Part shown: one piece after another, positions 1 to 7,995 of the stretch
How positions within the stretch are numbered: the first letter of the stretch is position 1
Layout: each line of letters opens with the position of its first letter
NCBI GenBank assembly: GCA_024635715.1
Contig: JAGXIK010000178.1
Location: 1-45,004, forward strand
DNA: 45,004 nucleotides
Direction: 5' to 3'
From: Gillisia sp.
Lineage (GTDB): Bacteria; Bacteroidota; Bacteroidia; Flavobacteriales; Flavobacteriaceae
Program-made: the position numbers and the translations under genes
The notes under the pieces: generated by a model
Told to the model about the DNA's origin: nothing
Seen by the model: only the letters and a program-made list of their open reading frames with translations
Database searches by the model: none

Positions 1-9
1 ATAAAAATG

Positions 10-41
10 CTTGTGGAGTAGGAGGCAATTACATAAATTTG
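10..41 (+). promoter_or_regulatory. Bacteroidota-type promoter of the tRNA gene
   Basis: A TTG at 11-13 is followed after 20 bases by TAAATTTG at 34-41, which matches the Bacteroidota -33 TTG and -7 TAnnTTTG consensus with ideal spacing. The tRNA begins 25 bases downstream. The promoter lies outside the elements, so it also drives the tRNA rebuilt after insertion. Confidence 0.7.
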
Positions 42-65
42 CGCCCTCATTACACCTATTGAGCC

Positions 66-139
66 GGTCCTATAGCTCAGCTGGTTAGAGCACCTGACTC
101 ATAATCAGGTGGTCCCTGGTTCGAGTCCAGGTGGGACCA
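66..139 (+). tRNA. tRNA with CAT anticodon (Met, or Ile2)
   Basis: The sequence folds as a complete cloverleaf of 74 bases with no encoded CCA. The acceptor strands are GGTCCTA and TGGGACC, the anticodon stem is CCTGA/TCAGG, the loop is CTCATAA with anticodon CAT at 100-102, and the T arm contains GGTTCGAGTCC. It is most likely elongator tRNA-Met; the minor Ile tRNA, whose C34 becomes lysidine, cannot be excluded by eye. It is the integration target: its 3' part from the anticodon loop is repeated at 29767 and 44733, so the functional 3' half was supplied by the left end of element 1. Confidence 0.93.
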
Positions 140-140
140 C
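98..140 (+). repeat. att core 1 (left junction of element 1)
   Basis: This 43-base block starts at the first base of the anticodon loop and ends just after the discriminator base. It is identical to 29767-29809 and to 44735-44777. A start of identity in the anticodon loop is typical of tyrosine recombinases that use tRNA genes, with crossover in that loop and the element restoring the 3' half. Confidence 0.88.
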
Positions 141-150
141 GAGTAAAATC

Positions 151-180
151 AAGCCTTTCACGATGTGAGAGGCTTTTTTT
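151..180 (+). terminator. Rho-independent terminator after the tRNA, carried by element 1
   Basis: AAGCCTTTCAC pairs with GTGAGAGGCTT (one G-U) around a two-base loop and is followed by a T run. A nearly identical hairpin follows the second att core at 29820-29850, while a different one follows the third at 44783. The elements therefore bring their own terminator for the rebuilt tRNA. Confidence 0.8.
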
Positions 181-187
181 ATTTCTC

Positions 188-209
188 GGGACTAACATAG
201 GACCAACAA
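188..209 (+). repeat. Putative left arm-type integrase sites of element 1
   Basis: Two 9-base half-sites, GGACTAACA and GGACCAACA, lie on an 11-base period starting 47 bases inside the core. The same block, with one mismatch, lies at 29631-29652 near the right end in the same orientation. Element 2 has an analogous block of different sequence at the same distance. Paired, helically phased repeats near both ends fit binding sites for the integrase N-terminal domain; this function is inferred. Confidence 0.65.
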
Positions 210-257
210 CTTCTTTTTTCTTTTAGGTTCTATTCCTTTCCTTTTCTACATTTACAT

Positions 258-1091
258 ATGGCTAATACCGTTTATACCTATAGAATTTTTCAAGATAATT
301 CTTTCACCACTCCAAGCAGTGAAATATTAGAAATCTCAACTGAGCCATACAAACTTCTAAAAAATTCATTATTTGATTCTATAAGAGATTTTCCAACAAC
401 TTTTAATAAAATTCGTATTCCTGCAGAAACTCACCAGTTCTTAATAAAATTACTGGTCAATTATAATTTAAGTGCATTTTTGGGAGAGTTTGCCACTTTT
501 GTGTCTGCGGTACAACAGCAGTATATTACATATATGGAGGTTGATTTTGATAATGTACTCTTTAAAGATTTTCAAGATGAACGATTGGACTTAGTGAAAC
601 TACTTGAGGTCCTGGAGAAGTATGTTTTTGAAGAAAATAAACTTTGGATTGGATCACTTAAATTAAACATTATTAAGGAAGAAGAGATCTCGGGTCAGCT
701 CAAATGGATGCCTGGAGGTTCTGTAAACATAGATAACTTCTTCGTTGTTGATACGATCTTGTCTGCTATCTGTGATGGTCTGGAATTGAAAAGGGACAAT
801 TTTGAAGAAAAAAAACTACAGTTGCTTGAGGGATCCAACTCTTTTCTCTACCAGCAAGCTTCCCAGACACTTAAGAAAAATGTTGCGACATTCCTTTATA
901 ATTTACTGCGAGATAGTTCCATTAAAGGTCACAACGAGCTTTGCAAATTCATAGGATTAATTTTACACCTATGCCAAATCCCAATCAAGATAAAGGATGA
1001 ATCTATTGAAATTGATTTTGAGCAGGACGTGAAGTATAATTTACGATCCATTCCATTCAGGAATATTTCTCACCTCATCAAAAAAATCTAA
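258..1091 (+). CDS. Hypothetical protein, left-end gene of element 1
   Basis: This 277-aa soluble protein is one I do not recognise. It has no signal peptide, membrane segment or obvious nucleotide-binding motif, and it is rich in leucine, lysine and phenylalanine with predicted helical stretches. It is the first gene inside the left end, before the excisionase-like gene and the integrase. Element 2 has a protein of similar size in the same place (29896-30792), but the two do not align convincingly. Position suggests a role in element maintenance or excision control, without direct support. The ATG at 258 is the first in the frame and follows an AT-rich leader without a Shine-Dalgarno sequence. 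Confidence 0.7.
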   Translation: MANTVYTYRIFQDNSFTTPSSEILEISTEPYKLLKNSLFDSIRDFPTTFNKIRIPAETHQFLIKLLVNYNLSAFLGEFATFVSAVQQQYITYMEVDFDNVLFKDFQDERLDLVKLLEVLEKYVFEENKLWIGSLKLNIIKEEEISGQLKWMPGGSVNIDNFFVVDTILSAICDGLELKRDNFEEKKLQLLEGSNSFLYQQASQTLKKNVATFLYNLLRDSSIKGHNELCKFIGLILHLCQIPIKIKDESIEIDFEQDVKYNLRSIPFRNISHLIKKI

Positions 1092-1247
1092 CTCCGCCTA
1101 CCCAAATTATTAAAATTTAACTGGAAAAAAATCGAAGTTTTTTTTGTGTTCGAAATTTCCACCTTACTTCTTTACCTATTCTAATCTTTGCTTTCATAAA
1201 CCTGGTGCTTACCTATAGGAAGGCTGCAGCAAAGCGCCATTAATTAA

Positions 1248-1508
1248 ATGAAAATGAAAGTAAATAAATTATTAGAAGAGATTAAAGAAATCCTTCTTAG
1301 GCAGAACATAACCACGAAGGGAATGTTGAGTTTTAATGAAGCTACCATCTATCTTGATGTATCAGCTTCCTACCTTTATAAGTGCACTTCTCAGGGAAGA
1401 ATTACACACTTTAAACCCAATAATAAACTTATCTACTTCCGTAAAGAAGATTTAGATCTGTTTTTACAGCGAAATAAGTTTGAATCTGGTAACATCAATC
1501 AATTATGA
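1248..1508 (+). CDS. Excisionase-like helix-turn-helix protein
   Basis: This 86-aa protein has a short helical N-terminus (about 1-22) and a MerR/excisionase-type winged helix-turn-helix from about residue 26 to 76. The hallmark pattern is present: a helix with NEATIYLDVSASYLYK, then a wing ending in KLIYFRKEDLDLFL. Such Bacteroidota helix_turn_helix_17-type proteins typically sit beside integrases and help excision or regulate element genes. The last four bases overlap the start of the next gene (ATGA at 1505-1508), indicating translational coupling. Element 2 has a homologue at 30921-31223 directly before its integrase. A role as recombination directionality factor is inferred from fold and position. 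Confidence 0.8.
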   Translation: MKMKVNKLLEEIKEILLRQNITTKGMLSFNEATIYLDVSASYLYKCTSQGRITHFKPNNKLIYFRKEDLDLFLQRNKFESGNINQL

Positions 1509-2782
1509 AGAATCCTATGATAAATGAGGAGGTATATGAGAAACTTCCAATTGCCATTAAGAATGTTACAGACAGGTTTATAGGTAGAGAGAGAGATATG
1601 GTTTTACTATCTCTTCTTGGGGCTTTAAGTAGTTGTTTTCCCAAATTACATGGTATTTATGATGGGAAAACAGTTTACCCTAACCTTTATGTAATGGTCA
1701 TTGCACCTCCGGCCTCAGGTAAGGGAGTCATGACTTTTGCTTTAGAAGTATTACAACCAATACATGAGCAAGTATTCAATGCGAGCCTTAATGATTTACA
1801 AGATTGTGAGGATGCTAAGAAAAGTAAAAAGAATAAAAATGATGATTGTCCACCCTTAGAAATGAAGATAATTCCTGGAAACATAAGCGCGGCAGAAATG
1901 TATCCAACTATTAAACACGCACATTTTGGTGGGGTGATAATTGAATCTGAAGCAGATACTCTATCCCTTATGTTAAATCAGGATTGGGGGAACTTTTCAG
2001 ATGTATTAAGAAAAGCTTTCCATCATGAAAGAATTTCGATTAGTCGTAAGATTGATAGGCTGCATTTGGATATACCGGAGCCCCAATTATCCCTTGTTCT
2101 TTCTGGTACGCCAAACCAGCTTCAACCGTTGGTTAAAACTCAAGAGAACGGCTTGTTTAGTAGGATGATGTTTTACTATTTCAAAGAGTCAGCGGGTTGG
2201 AAAAGTCCATTTTTGAAGGAAAGTAAAAATATAAAGGATGTATTTCAGGCTTTGGGTAATCAGATTTATGAGATCTATGGAGCTTTAGGATTAAAAACGA
2301 ATATGATAGAATTTCAATTTACCAGGGAGCAGGAGGAGAGATTTAATGGGGAAATGGAGAATATACATTCAATAGTATTAAAGGAATATCCCGAAGCTTT
2401 CTCATCAACGGTAAAAAGACATGGTTTAATTTTCTTCAGGCTGGGCATGATTTTCTCTGCATTAAGGTATGGAAAAGAGCTAAAGAAATTGGAAGTAATA
2501 ATTTGCTCAGAGACCGATTTTGAAATCGCACTTACTTTGGTCAAGCAGCTTCTTTACCATGCCGAAGCAGTTACTCAAGATATTAATTTAGGTTTTCTTT
2601 CTGAAAATGATGATCAGTTTCTTTTTAATCTGAAAGAAACTTTTACAAGGAAGGAAGCTATTGATCTTGGAAAATCCCATGAAATGTCTGAAAGATCAGT
2701 TGATGAGAAGCTCAAGAAGTGGCGTTTTAGTAATATTCTGAAAAAGCTTTCCCATGGAAAGTATAAACGAATGATCGGATAA
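1505..2782 (+). CDS. DUF3987-type P-loop protein
   Basis: This 425-aa protein resembles the DUF3987 family, primase/helicase-like ATPases common in Bacteroidota mobile elements. A Walker A-like loop, APPASGKG, lies at residues 67-74, followed by a charged insert rich in lysine and aspartate (about 99-115). A conserved SGTPNQL stretch, typical of the family, comes near residue 200, and the C-terminal 60 residues look like a winged helix. It overlaps the excisionase-like gene by four bases and precedes the integrase by about 105 bases. A role in replication or processing of the excised element is plausible. Element 2 lacks a counterpart, so it is not essential to the shared backbone. Confidence 0.75.
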   Translation: MKNPMINEEVYEKLPIAIKNVTDRFIGRERDMVLLSLLGALSSCFPKLHGIYDGKTVYPNLYVMVIAPPASGKGVMTFALEVLQPIHEQVFNASLNDLQDCEDAKKSKKNKNDDCPPLEMKIIPGNISAAEMYPTIKHAHFGGVIIESEADTLSLMLNQDWGNFSDVLRKAFHHERISISRKIDRLHLDIPEPQLSLVLSGTPNQLQPLVKTQENGLFSRMMFYYFKESAGWKSPFLKESKNIKDVFQALGNQIYEIYGALGLKTNMIEFQFTREQEERFNGEMENIHSIVLKEYPEAFSSTVKRHGLIFFRLGMIFSALRYGKELKKLEVIICSETDFEIALTLVKQLLYHAEAVTQDINLGFLSENDDQFLFNLKETFTRKEAIDLGKSHEMSERSVDEKLKKWRFSNILKKLSHGKYKRMIG

Positions 2783-2887
2783 ATACAAATTCTGCAATAC
2801 CTGCAGTTTCCGCAAAATCAGCAAATTTTAAATAAATATTAATGATAGGAAACCTATTACAGGAACTCCTATGCAAAAAATCAAATT

Positions 2888-4090
2888 ATGTTTTCAGTAA
2901 AAATTGTAACCAGGAAGAAAAAACTAAAGGATGGGAAATATCCAGTAATGCTTCGTGTAACCAAGGATAGAAAATCAAAATTAATACACTTGGGACTTAG
3001 AGTTGAGAAAGATGAATTCGATGATGAACGGTTTTTAAAGAACCATCCAAATTATAGGAAGAGAAACATCTTTATTACGAACCAAAGATTATATGCCGAA
3101 AAAATTATAGATCAGCTTCTGGAAAGGGGTAGGGATTTTACGGTTGATGATATCGCCAATGCCTTTATTAATAAAAATAATACCAATGTAGACGTATGGA
3201 ATTTTTTTAGGCAAAAGGTGGATATGCTACAAGAATCGGAAAAAATGGGTACTGCAAAAGCTTATGAAGATACGCGAGCAGCATTAAAAAAGTTCCACCC
3301 AGGGCCTTTAAACTTCAAAGATATAAATGTGTCATTTTTAGAGATGTTTGAATTATTCATGAGGAATAGAGGGAATCAGGAAGGTGGGATAGCATTTAAA
3401 ATGCGGCACCTCAGAGCGGTTTTCAATCAAGCCATACGCAAAGATGTTGTGGGGCAAAATTACTATCCCTTTAAAAAATATTTGGTTTCCAAATTGAAGA
3501 AAAGGGAACACAAAATAGCACTTTCCATTTCCGAAATGAAAACTCTTGAAAATGCAGACCTGTCAGATCAACCTCATCTAATAAATGCGCATCATTTCTT
3601 TATGTTTTCTTTTTACTGCCGGGGGATGAACTTTGCAGATATGGCTTTTTTAAGATGGAGTGATATTAGAAATAATAAGATCACATATTCAAGACAAAAA
3701 ACTCAGAAGCTATTTGTGATTGAGATATTACCACCTGTAGAAAAGATTTTGAATTGCTTTGAGGAACAAAGAATCACCTCCCCATATGTTTTTCCAATTC
3801 TTCTTCGGGAAGGGATGAATGCTCGCCAAATCGCAAATAGGAGGCATAAGGTACTGAGCTGGTATAATAACAAATTAAAGGAAATAGCTACGTTAGTTGG
3901 AATTGAGAATAGTATAACTTCTTATGTTGCTCGACATTCCTATGCAACAATTATGATGTATAAAGGTGTCTCTGTTGAGGTAATTTCAGAGTCCCTCGGA
4001 CATTCAAATGTGCAAATTACAGGTGCTTATTTAAAGAAGTTTGATAATAAAATAATTGATAATGAAAATAAAAAACTTTTAGACTTATGA
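2888..4090 (+). CDS. Tyrosine recombinase (integrase) of element 1
   Basis: This 400-aa integrase has the Bacteroidota layout: an N-terminal arm-binding domain (about 1-90), a SAM-like core-binding domain (about 100-200, with GGIAFKMRHLRAVFNQAI) and a C-terminal catalytic domain. The visible catalytic residues are R245 (FYCRGMN), R349 and H350 (VARHSYAT), H372 (LGHSN) and nucleophile Y381 (AYLKKF); the catalytic lysine probably lies in the RQKTQK stretch. It would catalyse insertion into and excision from the tRNA at 66-139. It overlaps the next gene by four bases (ATGA). The homologue at 31244-32479 aligns over its whole length but with many substitutions, consistent with the two elements having different arm-site repeats. 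Confidence 0.93.
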   Translation: MFSVKIVTRKKKLKDGKYPVMLRVTKDRKSKLIHLGLRVEKDEFDDERFLKNHPNYRKRNIFITNQRLYAEKIIDQLLERGRDFTVDDIANAFINKNNTNVDVWNFFRQKVDMLQESEKMGTAKAYEDTRAALKKFHPGPLNFKDINVSFLEMFELFMRNRGNQEGGIAFKMRHLRAVFNQAIRKDVVGQNYYPFKKYLVSKLKKREHKIALSISEMKTLENADLSDQPHLINAHHFFMFSFYCRGMNFADMAFLRWSDIRNNKITYSRQKTQKLFVIEILPPVEKILNCFEEQRITSPYVFPILLREGMNARQIANRRHKVLSWYNNKLKEIATLVGIENSITSYVARHSYATIMMYKGVSVEVISESLGHSNVQITGAYLKKFDNKIIDNENKKLLDL

Positions 4091-4395
4091 TCACTTATTT
4101 TAATGAAGCGAAAAGGCACAAAAATATCCGGGGATTTAAGTACGGTGCAATTTATACCCTTGAAGAGGTTGCTGTTAAATTAGGATTTACCACCGAGAAA
4201 AGGAAAATTCTTTTCTTTAAAACCTTAATTAAACATGGAATCGTCGACACTAATCTTGAACCTTCCTATTTATCTTTCATATCAGGCTTTATTGAAAGGA
4301 GGGATCATTTTTTAGGTGATAGAATAGTGAATTATGCAGGGACAATGATGATCGGAGATCTAATAGAGGCAAATAAGGGTTTGCCTCCCAAATAG
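4087..4395 (+). CDS. Small hypothetical protein coupled to the integrase
   Basis: This 102-aa protein starts inside the integrase stop codon (ATGA, 4087-4090) and is presumably translated from the same message. The middle (about 24-60, YTLEEVAVKLGFTTEKRKILFFKTLIKHGIVD) looks like a helix-turn-helix of the kind found in element or phage regulators. No membrane segment or catalytic motif is visible. Element 2 has no copy after its integrase. A DNA-binding role, perhaps balancing integration and excision, is a guess from fold and coupling. A strong terminator follows 31 bases after the stop codon. Confidence 0.7.
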   Translation: MITYFNEAKRHKNIRGFKYGAIYTLEEVAVKLGFTTEKRKILFFKTLIKHGIVDTNLEPSYLSFISGFIERRDHFLGDRIVNYAGTMMIGDLIEANKGLPPK

Positions 4396-4425
4396 AATCG
4401 AGGATTGATAAATCAGATTTTTTTC

Positions 4426-4464
4426 AAAAGAGGCGAATAATGTTATTATCGCCTCTTTTCATTT
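4426..4464 (+). terminator. Rho-independent terminator of the integrase operon
   Basis: An 11-base stem, AAAAGAGGCGA with TCGCCTCTTTT, encloses a 12-base loop and is followed by a T-rich tract. It separates the integration genes from the ATPase/DUF3871 pair. Confidence 0.75.
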
Positions 4465-4507
4465 TCAAATGTATGTGTATTCAATATTAACTTAAAACTT
4501 TATAATT

Positions 4508-5365
4508 ATGAAATTAAGAAAATCAAGTAGGAGACAGGCCAGAATTAAAATGGCGCTCCAAGGACCAGCCGGAAGTGGGAAGACTTATAGTTCGCTGCTT
4601 ATCGCGAAGGGTCTTTTAAACGGAAAATTTGAAAAGGTAGCAGTCATTGACAGTGAGAAGGGGAGTAGTGATCTTTACGCAGATCTTGGTAATTACAATG
4701 TAGTGGCCTTGGATAACTTTAGTCCTGAAACTTACATTCAGGCTATTGAACTTTGCGAAAGGGAAGGTATGGAGGTAATAATAATTGATTCTATCACCCA
4801 CGCCTGGGAGTTTCTGTTAGATTATCACGGATCTCTTTCCGGGAATTCATTTACCAATTGGAATAAAATAACTCCCCGTCAGCGAGCTTTTATGGATAAG
4901 ATCATAAGTAGTAACGTCCATATCATTGCAACTATGAGAACCAAACAGGACTATGTGCTGAATCAAAAGGATGGTAAGTATGTTCCTGAAAAGGTTGGTT
5001 TGAAAGCTGTTCAGCGCGATGGAGTAGAATATGAATTTACTTTAATACTGGATCTCGACATCAAGCACTTTGCTAAGTCCAGTAAGGATAGGACAGGATT
5101 ATTTATGGATAAACCTGAATTTAAAATAACAACAGGAGTAGGAAAACAGCTCTATGATTGGTGTAATTCCGGAGTAAGCTTAGACCAGATGAAAGAGCAG
5201 GTGAAGAACTGCCATACCAATAGACAATTAAATGAGCTATATGCGAAGTTTTCAGACTTTGCAGAGGATTTAAACCCGGATTTTGTTCAGCAGCAAGATC
5301 TTATTAAAAATAGAAATTTGATCAACCTTCAAAATCATAGTAAAAATGGAACTGCAAGTAATTAA
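4508..5365 (+). CDS. RecA-like AAA ATPase (Sak4-like), element 1 copy
   Basis: This 285-aa protein has a Walker A motif GPAGSGKT at 19-26 and a Walker B strand ending in D94 (VIIIDS), followed by a TMRTKQDY stretch of sensor type. Size and layout resemble the phage Sak4/RecA-core ATPases that work with single-strand annealing proteins and ssDNA-binding proteins, but this is a family-level inference. The 3' end overlaps the DUF3871 gene by 20 bases, and the same pair with the same overlap is repeated in element 2 (32539-34393). The two ATPases differ at few positions, mostly in the last 60 residues. A role in recombination or replication of the element is likely. Confidence 0.8.
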   Translation: MKLRKSSRRQARIKMALQGPAGSGKTYSSLLIAKGLLNGKFEKVAVIDSEKGSSDLYADLGNYNVVALDNFSPETYIQAIELCEREGMEVIIIDSITHAWEFLLDYHGSLSGNSFTNWNKITPRQRAFMDKIISSNVHIIATMRTKQDYVLNQKDGKYVPEKVGLKAVQRDGVEYEFTLILDLDIKHFAKSSKDRTGLFMDKPEFKITTGVGKQLYDWCNSGVSLDQMKEQVKNCHTNRQLNELYAKFSDFAEDLNPDFVQQQDLIKNRNLINLQNHSKNGTASN

Positions 5366-6359
5366 TAACAAACCTCAACTGAGTGAAAAAATAACATTAG
5401 CTAATTCCCTCCCTTTCCCCGGTACCAGGGAGAGAAAGGAAAACAATACACCCTTTATAGAGGCTAACACAACAAATGTTAGCCTTTCTCATTTAAAGGA
5501 AGATTGTATAATTCCGGTATTCGCAAAAGACAATGAACAAACCATAGCTCATCAGGAATTTATAGATGTAGCAATGGAGTGTGTTGCATCAATATTTAAA
5601 AATGAAGTTATTGAGGAACCTGAAGTGAGAGTGAGTCACCAAATAAAAGGTAGAACTCCAGATGCTATTCATATACCGGTAAAGGAACTACTGAACCATC
5701 AGAAAACCGTTTACTATGAGAGAATGGCATTTCTGGTGAGGTTACCAGGGATAAGCAGGAATATCAACGGAAATGAATTGTCTCTTTCCATAGGAGGTGT
5801 AAGAGCTTATAATAAGGAAAACCTTTTCAGCAAAAAGAAAATGGAGAGCTTTAAATTTTTCATTGGTTTTCAGAATATGGTTTGCTGTAATATGTGCATT
5901 TCCACTGACGGATTTAAGGGAGATGCAAGAGCCTCATCCCACCAGGAGTTGAAAAAGATTATGCTTGAATCCATTCAGACTTATAGCATTGAGGAACACC
6001 TAAAGGGAATGGAAAATCTTGTCAATGAGAGTTTAAATGAAAAGCAATTCGCACAACTTTTGGGAAAGGTCAAACTCTATAATTTCCTGCCTAAAGCGGA
6101 GAAGTCTCAACTACCTGAGTTGTTATTAAATGACAATCATTTTACGACAGTTGCAAAGGATTATTATCAGGATAAAAGCTTTTGTAAAGATGCTTCTGGT
6201 AATATAAGCTTGTGGAATGCTTATAATCTCCTCACAGCAGCTAATAAGAGCAGCTACATTGACACTTTCCTTGACAGGGGAGAAAATGCCTATGCATTTG
6301 CACAAGGCATCTCTAAAGCAATCAATGGTGATTCTCAATACCGTTGGTTTTTGAGTTGA
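5346..6359 (+). CDS. DUF3871-family protein, element 1 copy
   Basis: This 337-aa protein matches the DUF3871 family of Bacteroidota mobile elements as I recall it. Characteristic stretches are VSHQIKGRTPDAIHIP, an IGGVRAYNKENLF segment, and a cysteine-containing FQNMVCCNMCISTDG segment near residues 172-190. DUF3871 proteins resemble phage DUF932-type proteins and are usually found with a RecA-like ATPase, as here. The start overlaps the ATPase end by 20 bases. The first 40 residues are low-conservation sequence and contain a palindromic insertion-like stretch (5406-5440). A terminator follows the stop codon directly. The molecular function is unknown; participation in single-strand DNA handling is an inference. 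Confidence 0.75.
   Translation: MELQVINNKPQLSEKITLANSLPFPGTRERKENNTPFIEANTTNVSLSHLKEDCIIPVFAKDNEQTIAHQEFIDVAMECVASIFKNEVIEEPEVRVSHQIKGRTPDAIHIPVKELLNHQKTVYYERMAFLVRLPGISRNINGNELSLSIGGVRAYNKENLFSKKKMESFKFFIGFQNMVCCNMCISTDGFKGDARASSHQELKKIMLESIQTYSIEEHLKGMENLVNESLNEKQFAQLLGKVKLYNFLPKAEKSQLPELLLNDNHFTTVAKDYYQDKSFCKDASGNISLWNAYNLLTAANKSSYIDTFLDRGENAYAFAQGISKAINGDSQYRWFLS
5406..5440. repeat. GGTACC-centred imperfect palindrome inside the DUF3871 gene
   Basis: A C/T-rich arm, GGTACC, and a G/A-rich arm (CCAGGGAGAGAAAGG) form an imperfect inverted repeat. The equivalent gene in element 2 carries a better-paired version at 33439-33470, and related half-palindromes lie near 27490 and 42589. It encodes a poorly conserved linker, so it may be a DNA or RNA-level element. 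Confidence 0.45.
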
Positions 6360-6363
6360 TGAG

Positions 6364-6392
6364 AAATCCCGTCTCATTTGAGACGGGATTTT
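6364..6392 (+). terminator. Rho-independent terminator after the DUF3871 gene
   Basis: AAATCCCGTCTCA pairs with TGAGACGGGATTT around two bases and is followed by further T residues. The stem is perfect over 13 base pairs. It closes the ATPase-DUF3871 operon. Confidence 0.85.
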
Positions 6393-6404
6393 ATCACTTT
6401 AAAA

Positions 6405-6475
6405 TGGTAAATATTAGTTAATATTAAAATTTTTACCACTTTATAGTTTAAATTAGATTTGTAATGTTATTTTTG
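6405..6475 (+). promoter_or_regulatory. Probable promoter/operator of the toxin-antitoxin pair
   Basis: An inverted repeat, TGGTAAA at 6405-6411 and TTTACCA at 6432-6438, lies before a -7 box TATTTTTG at 6468-6475 that fits TAnnTTTG. The toxin ATG is at 6494. The repeat is a candidate operator for the HTH-bearing antitoxin; this is inferred from position and symmetry. Confidence 0.45.
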
Positions 6476-6493
6476 CAGTGTCAAAACTAAGTA

Positions 6494-6838
6494 ATGACCC
6501 AAAAGGATGAAGTAAAGTTGTTTTTGAATGATTTCCACCAAAAGCTTAAAATATGGGGAATCTTTTTTGTAGGTAGGGATAAAAACACTCAAACACTTGC
6601 AGACCTTGAAATTACCCCCCTTTATAGAGAATCTGTTCTACAAGATTTAAAAATTGATGATTATTGTGAAGGCCCCATTCCCAATACTCAATATGGTACA
6701 AAAGATATGTGGGTCTTCGGAAAAACCGTAAGGCAAAAGGAAATTTATATTAAGATAACTCTAAATTCAGAAGGCTTAAAAAGTATTTGTATTTCATTTC
6801 ATATTGCTGAATTCCCATTAAAATACCCTTTAAAATAG
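6494..6838 (+). CDS. MqsR-like toxin (putative mRNA interferase)
   Basis: This 114-aa protein fits the MqsR/RelE-like toxin layout: a helical N-terminus, an LADLEITP-type turn, and a C-terminal sheet with DMWVFGKTVRQKEIYIKITL followed by a SFHIAEFPLKYP tail. The D-WVFG---YIKI pattern matches how MqsR ribosome-independent RNases end, and the length (E. coli MqsR has 98 aa) is comparable. It lies directly before a gene for a protein with an MqsA-like HTH and a Panacea (DUF4065) domain, in the toxin-first order of mqsRA. Cleavage of cellular mRNA is inferred. A ToxSAS-type or other Panacea-paired toxin fold is the alternative. Confidence 0.65.
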   Translation: MTQKDEVKLFLNDFHQKLKIWGIFFVGRDKNTQTLADLEITPLYRESVLQDLKIDDYCEGPIPNTQYGTKDMWVFGKTVRQKEIYIKITLNSEGLKSICISFHIAEFPLKYPLK

Positions 6839-6844
6839 TTGATT

Positions 6845-7858
6845 ATGAAAAGTCCAATCACAGGTAAGGAAATGAAACTGATAGTTGAGGAAAAACATCT
6901 GTTATTCAGGAAAGAAAGATTTAAATATGCCCATCTGAGTTATTACTGTGAAGAATCAAATGAATTTTTTACAGATACCGATTTAGACACATTAAATATT
7001 AATCAAGTTTACAATCAGTATCGAGAAAAATACAATGTACCCTTTCCGGAAGAAATTCAGGAAATAAGGATTAAATATGGGCTGTCTGGAGTAAAGATGT
7101 CAAAGGTATTAGGATTTGGCGTAAATTCTTATAATCAATATGAGAAAGGAGAAATCCCCAGTATTTCAAATGGGAAATTGATTATGTTAGCACAAGACCC
7201 AAAGCAGTTTCGGAAGTTAATTGAAGAATCAACAGATATCTTCAATACTTCACAGCTTCAGGATTTGCTAAAAAAAGTTGATAAGCTCGTCCGGGAGGAT
7301 GAACAAAACCGGTTTAAATTCCAATTAAAGAACTATTTATTAGGAGAAAGGAATCCAGATATTTTTACAGGTTATAAAATTCCTAGGTTAGAAAAGCTAT
7401 CCGAAATGGTGTTCTATTTCGCAAAAATGTTACAACCTGGAACCACTGTTTTAAACAAATTGTTATTTTACTCAGATTTTTTGAATTTTAAACAAACAGC
7501 CTATTCTATAAGTGGTAGCAGATATAGGGCTATTGATTATGGTCCAGTTCCAGTGAAGTATGACAGTATTTTTGAACATATAAGTGAGAATAATTTAATT
7601 CAAATCGTACACGTCGAATATGGGAGAGGATTTGTAGGAAAAGAGTTCCGACCTACCCCAGGCAGAGAATTTAATGCAGACCTTTTTTCCCCAATTGAAT
7701 TACAATCAATGGAAACAGTTGTTAGTTTTTTTAAAGGTAAGTCACGAAAGGAAATAGTGAATTTTAGTCATAAGGAAAAGGCATGGGAAATTAATTTTAA
7801 AAATGGAAAAGACCTTATTCCATATGATTACGGCTTTTATTTGAACGATATTCATTGA
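6845..7858 (+). CDS. Antitoxin with MqsA-like HTH and Panacea (DUF4065/SocA) domain
   Basis: The ATG at 6845, six bases after the toxin stop, gives 337 aa; an in-frame TTG at 6839 is the less likely alternative. Residues 1-60 resemble a zinc-ribbon-type N-terminus but lack a clear CxxC pair. Residues 75-130 form an XRE/MqsA-like helix-turn-helix (IRIKYGLSGVKMSKVLGFG, then NSYNQYEKGE). Residues 175-330 form a Panacea domain (LNKLLFYSDFLNF, AIDYGPVPVKYDSIF, then a WEINF---LIPYDYGF end). Panacea is a widespread antitoxin domain found with many unrelated toxins, and fusion to an MqsA-like HTH is a known arrangement. It likely neutralises the upstream toxin by binding and represses the operon. Confidence 0.8.
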   Translation: MKSPITGKEMKLIVEEKHLLFRKERFKYAHLSYYCEESNEFFTDTDLDTLNINQVYNQYREKYNVPFPEEIQEIRIKYGLSGVKMSKVLGFGVNSYNQYEKGEIPSISNGKLIMLAQDPKQFRKLIEESTDIFNTSQLQDLLKKVDKLVREDEQNRFKFQLKNYLLGERNPDIFTGYKIPRLEKLSEMVFYFAKMLQPGTTVLNKLLFYSDFLNFKQTAYSISGSRYRAIDYGPVPVKYDSIFEHISENNLIQIVHVEYGRGFVGKEFRPTPGREFNADLFSPIELQSMETVVSFFKGKSRKEIVNFSHKEKAWEINFKNGKDLIPYDYGFYLNDIH

Positions 7859-7995
7859 AGAAAAAGACATTCCTAACCATTACCTGCCAATAAGATTTTT
7901 ACACCTTTAAGCAATTCGAGGAAGGCAGAAATTATAAGTTTAATAGATCTCGACGAATTTAGCCATGTTAGATAGTCAAAGTAATCTACCAAGGT

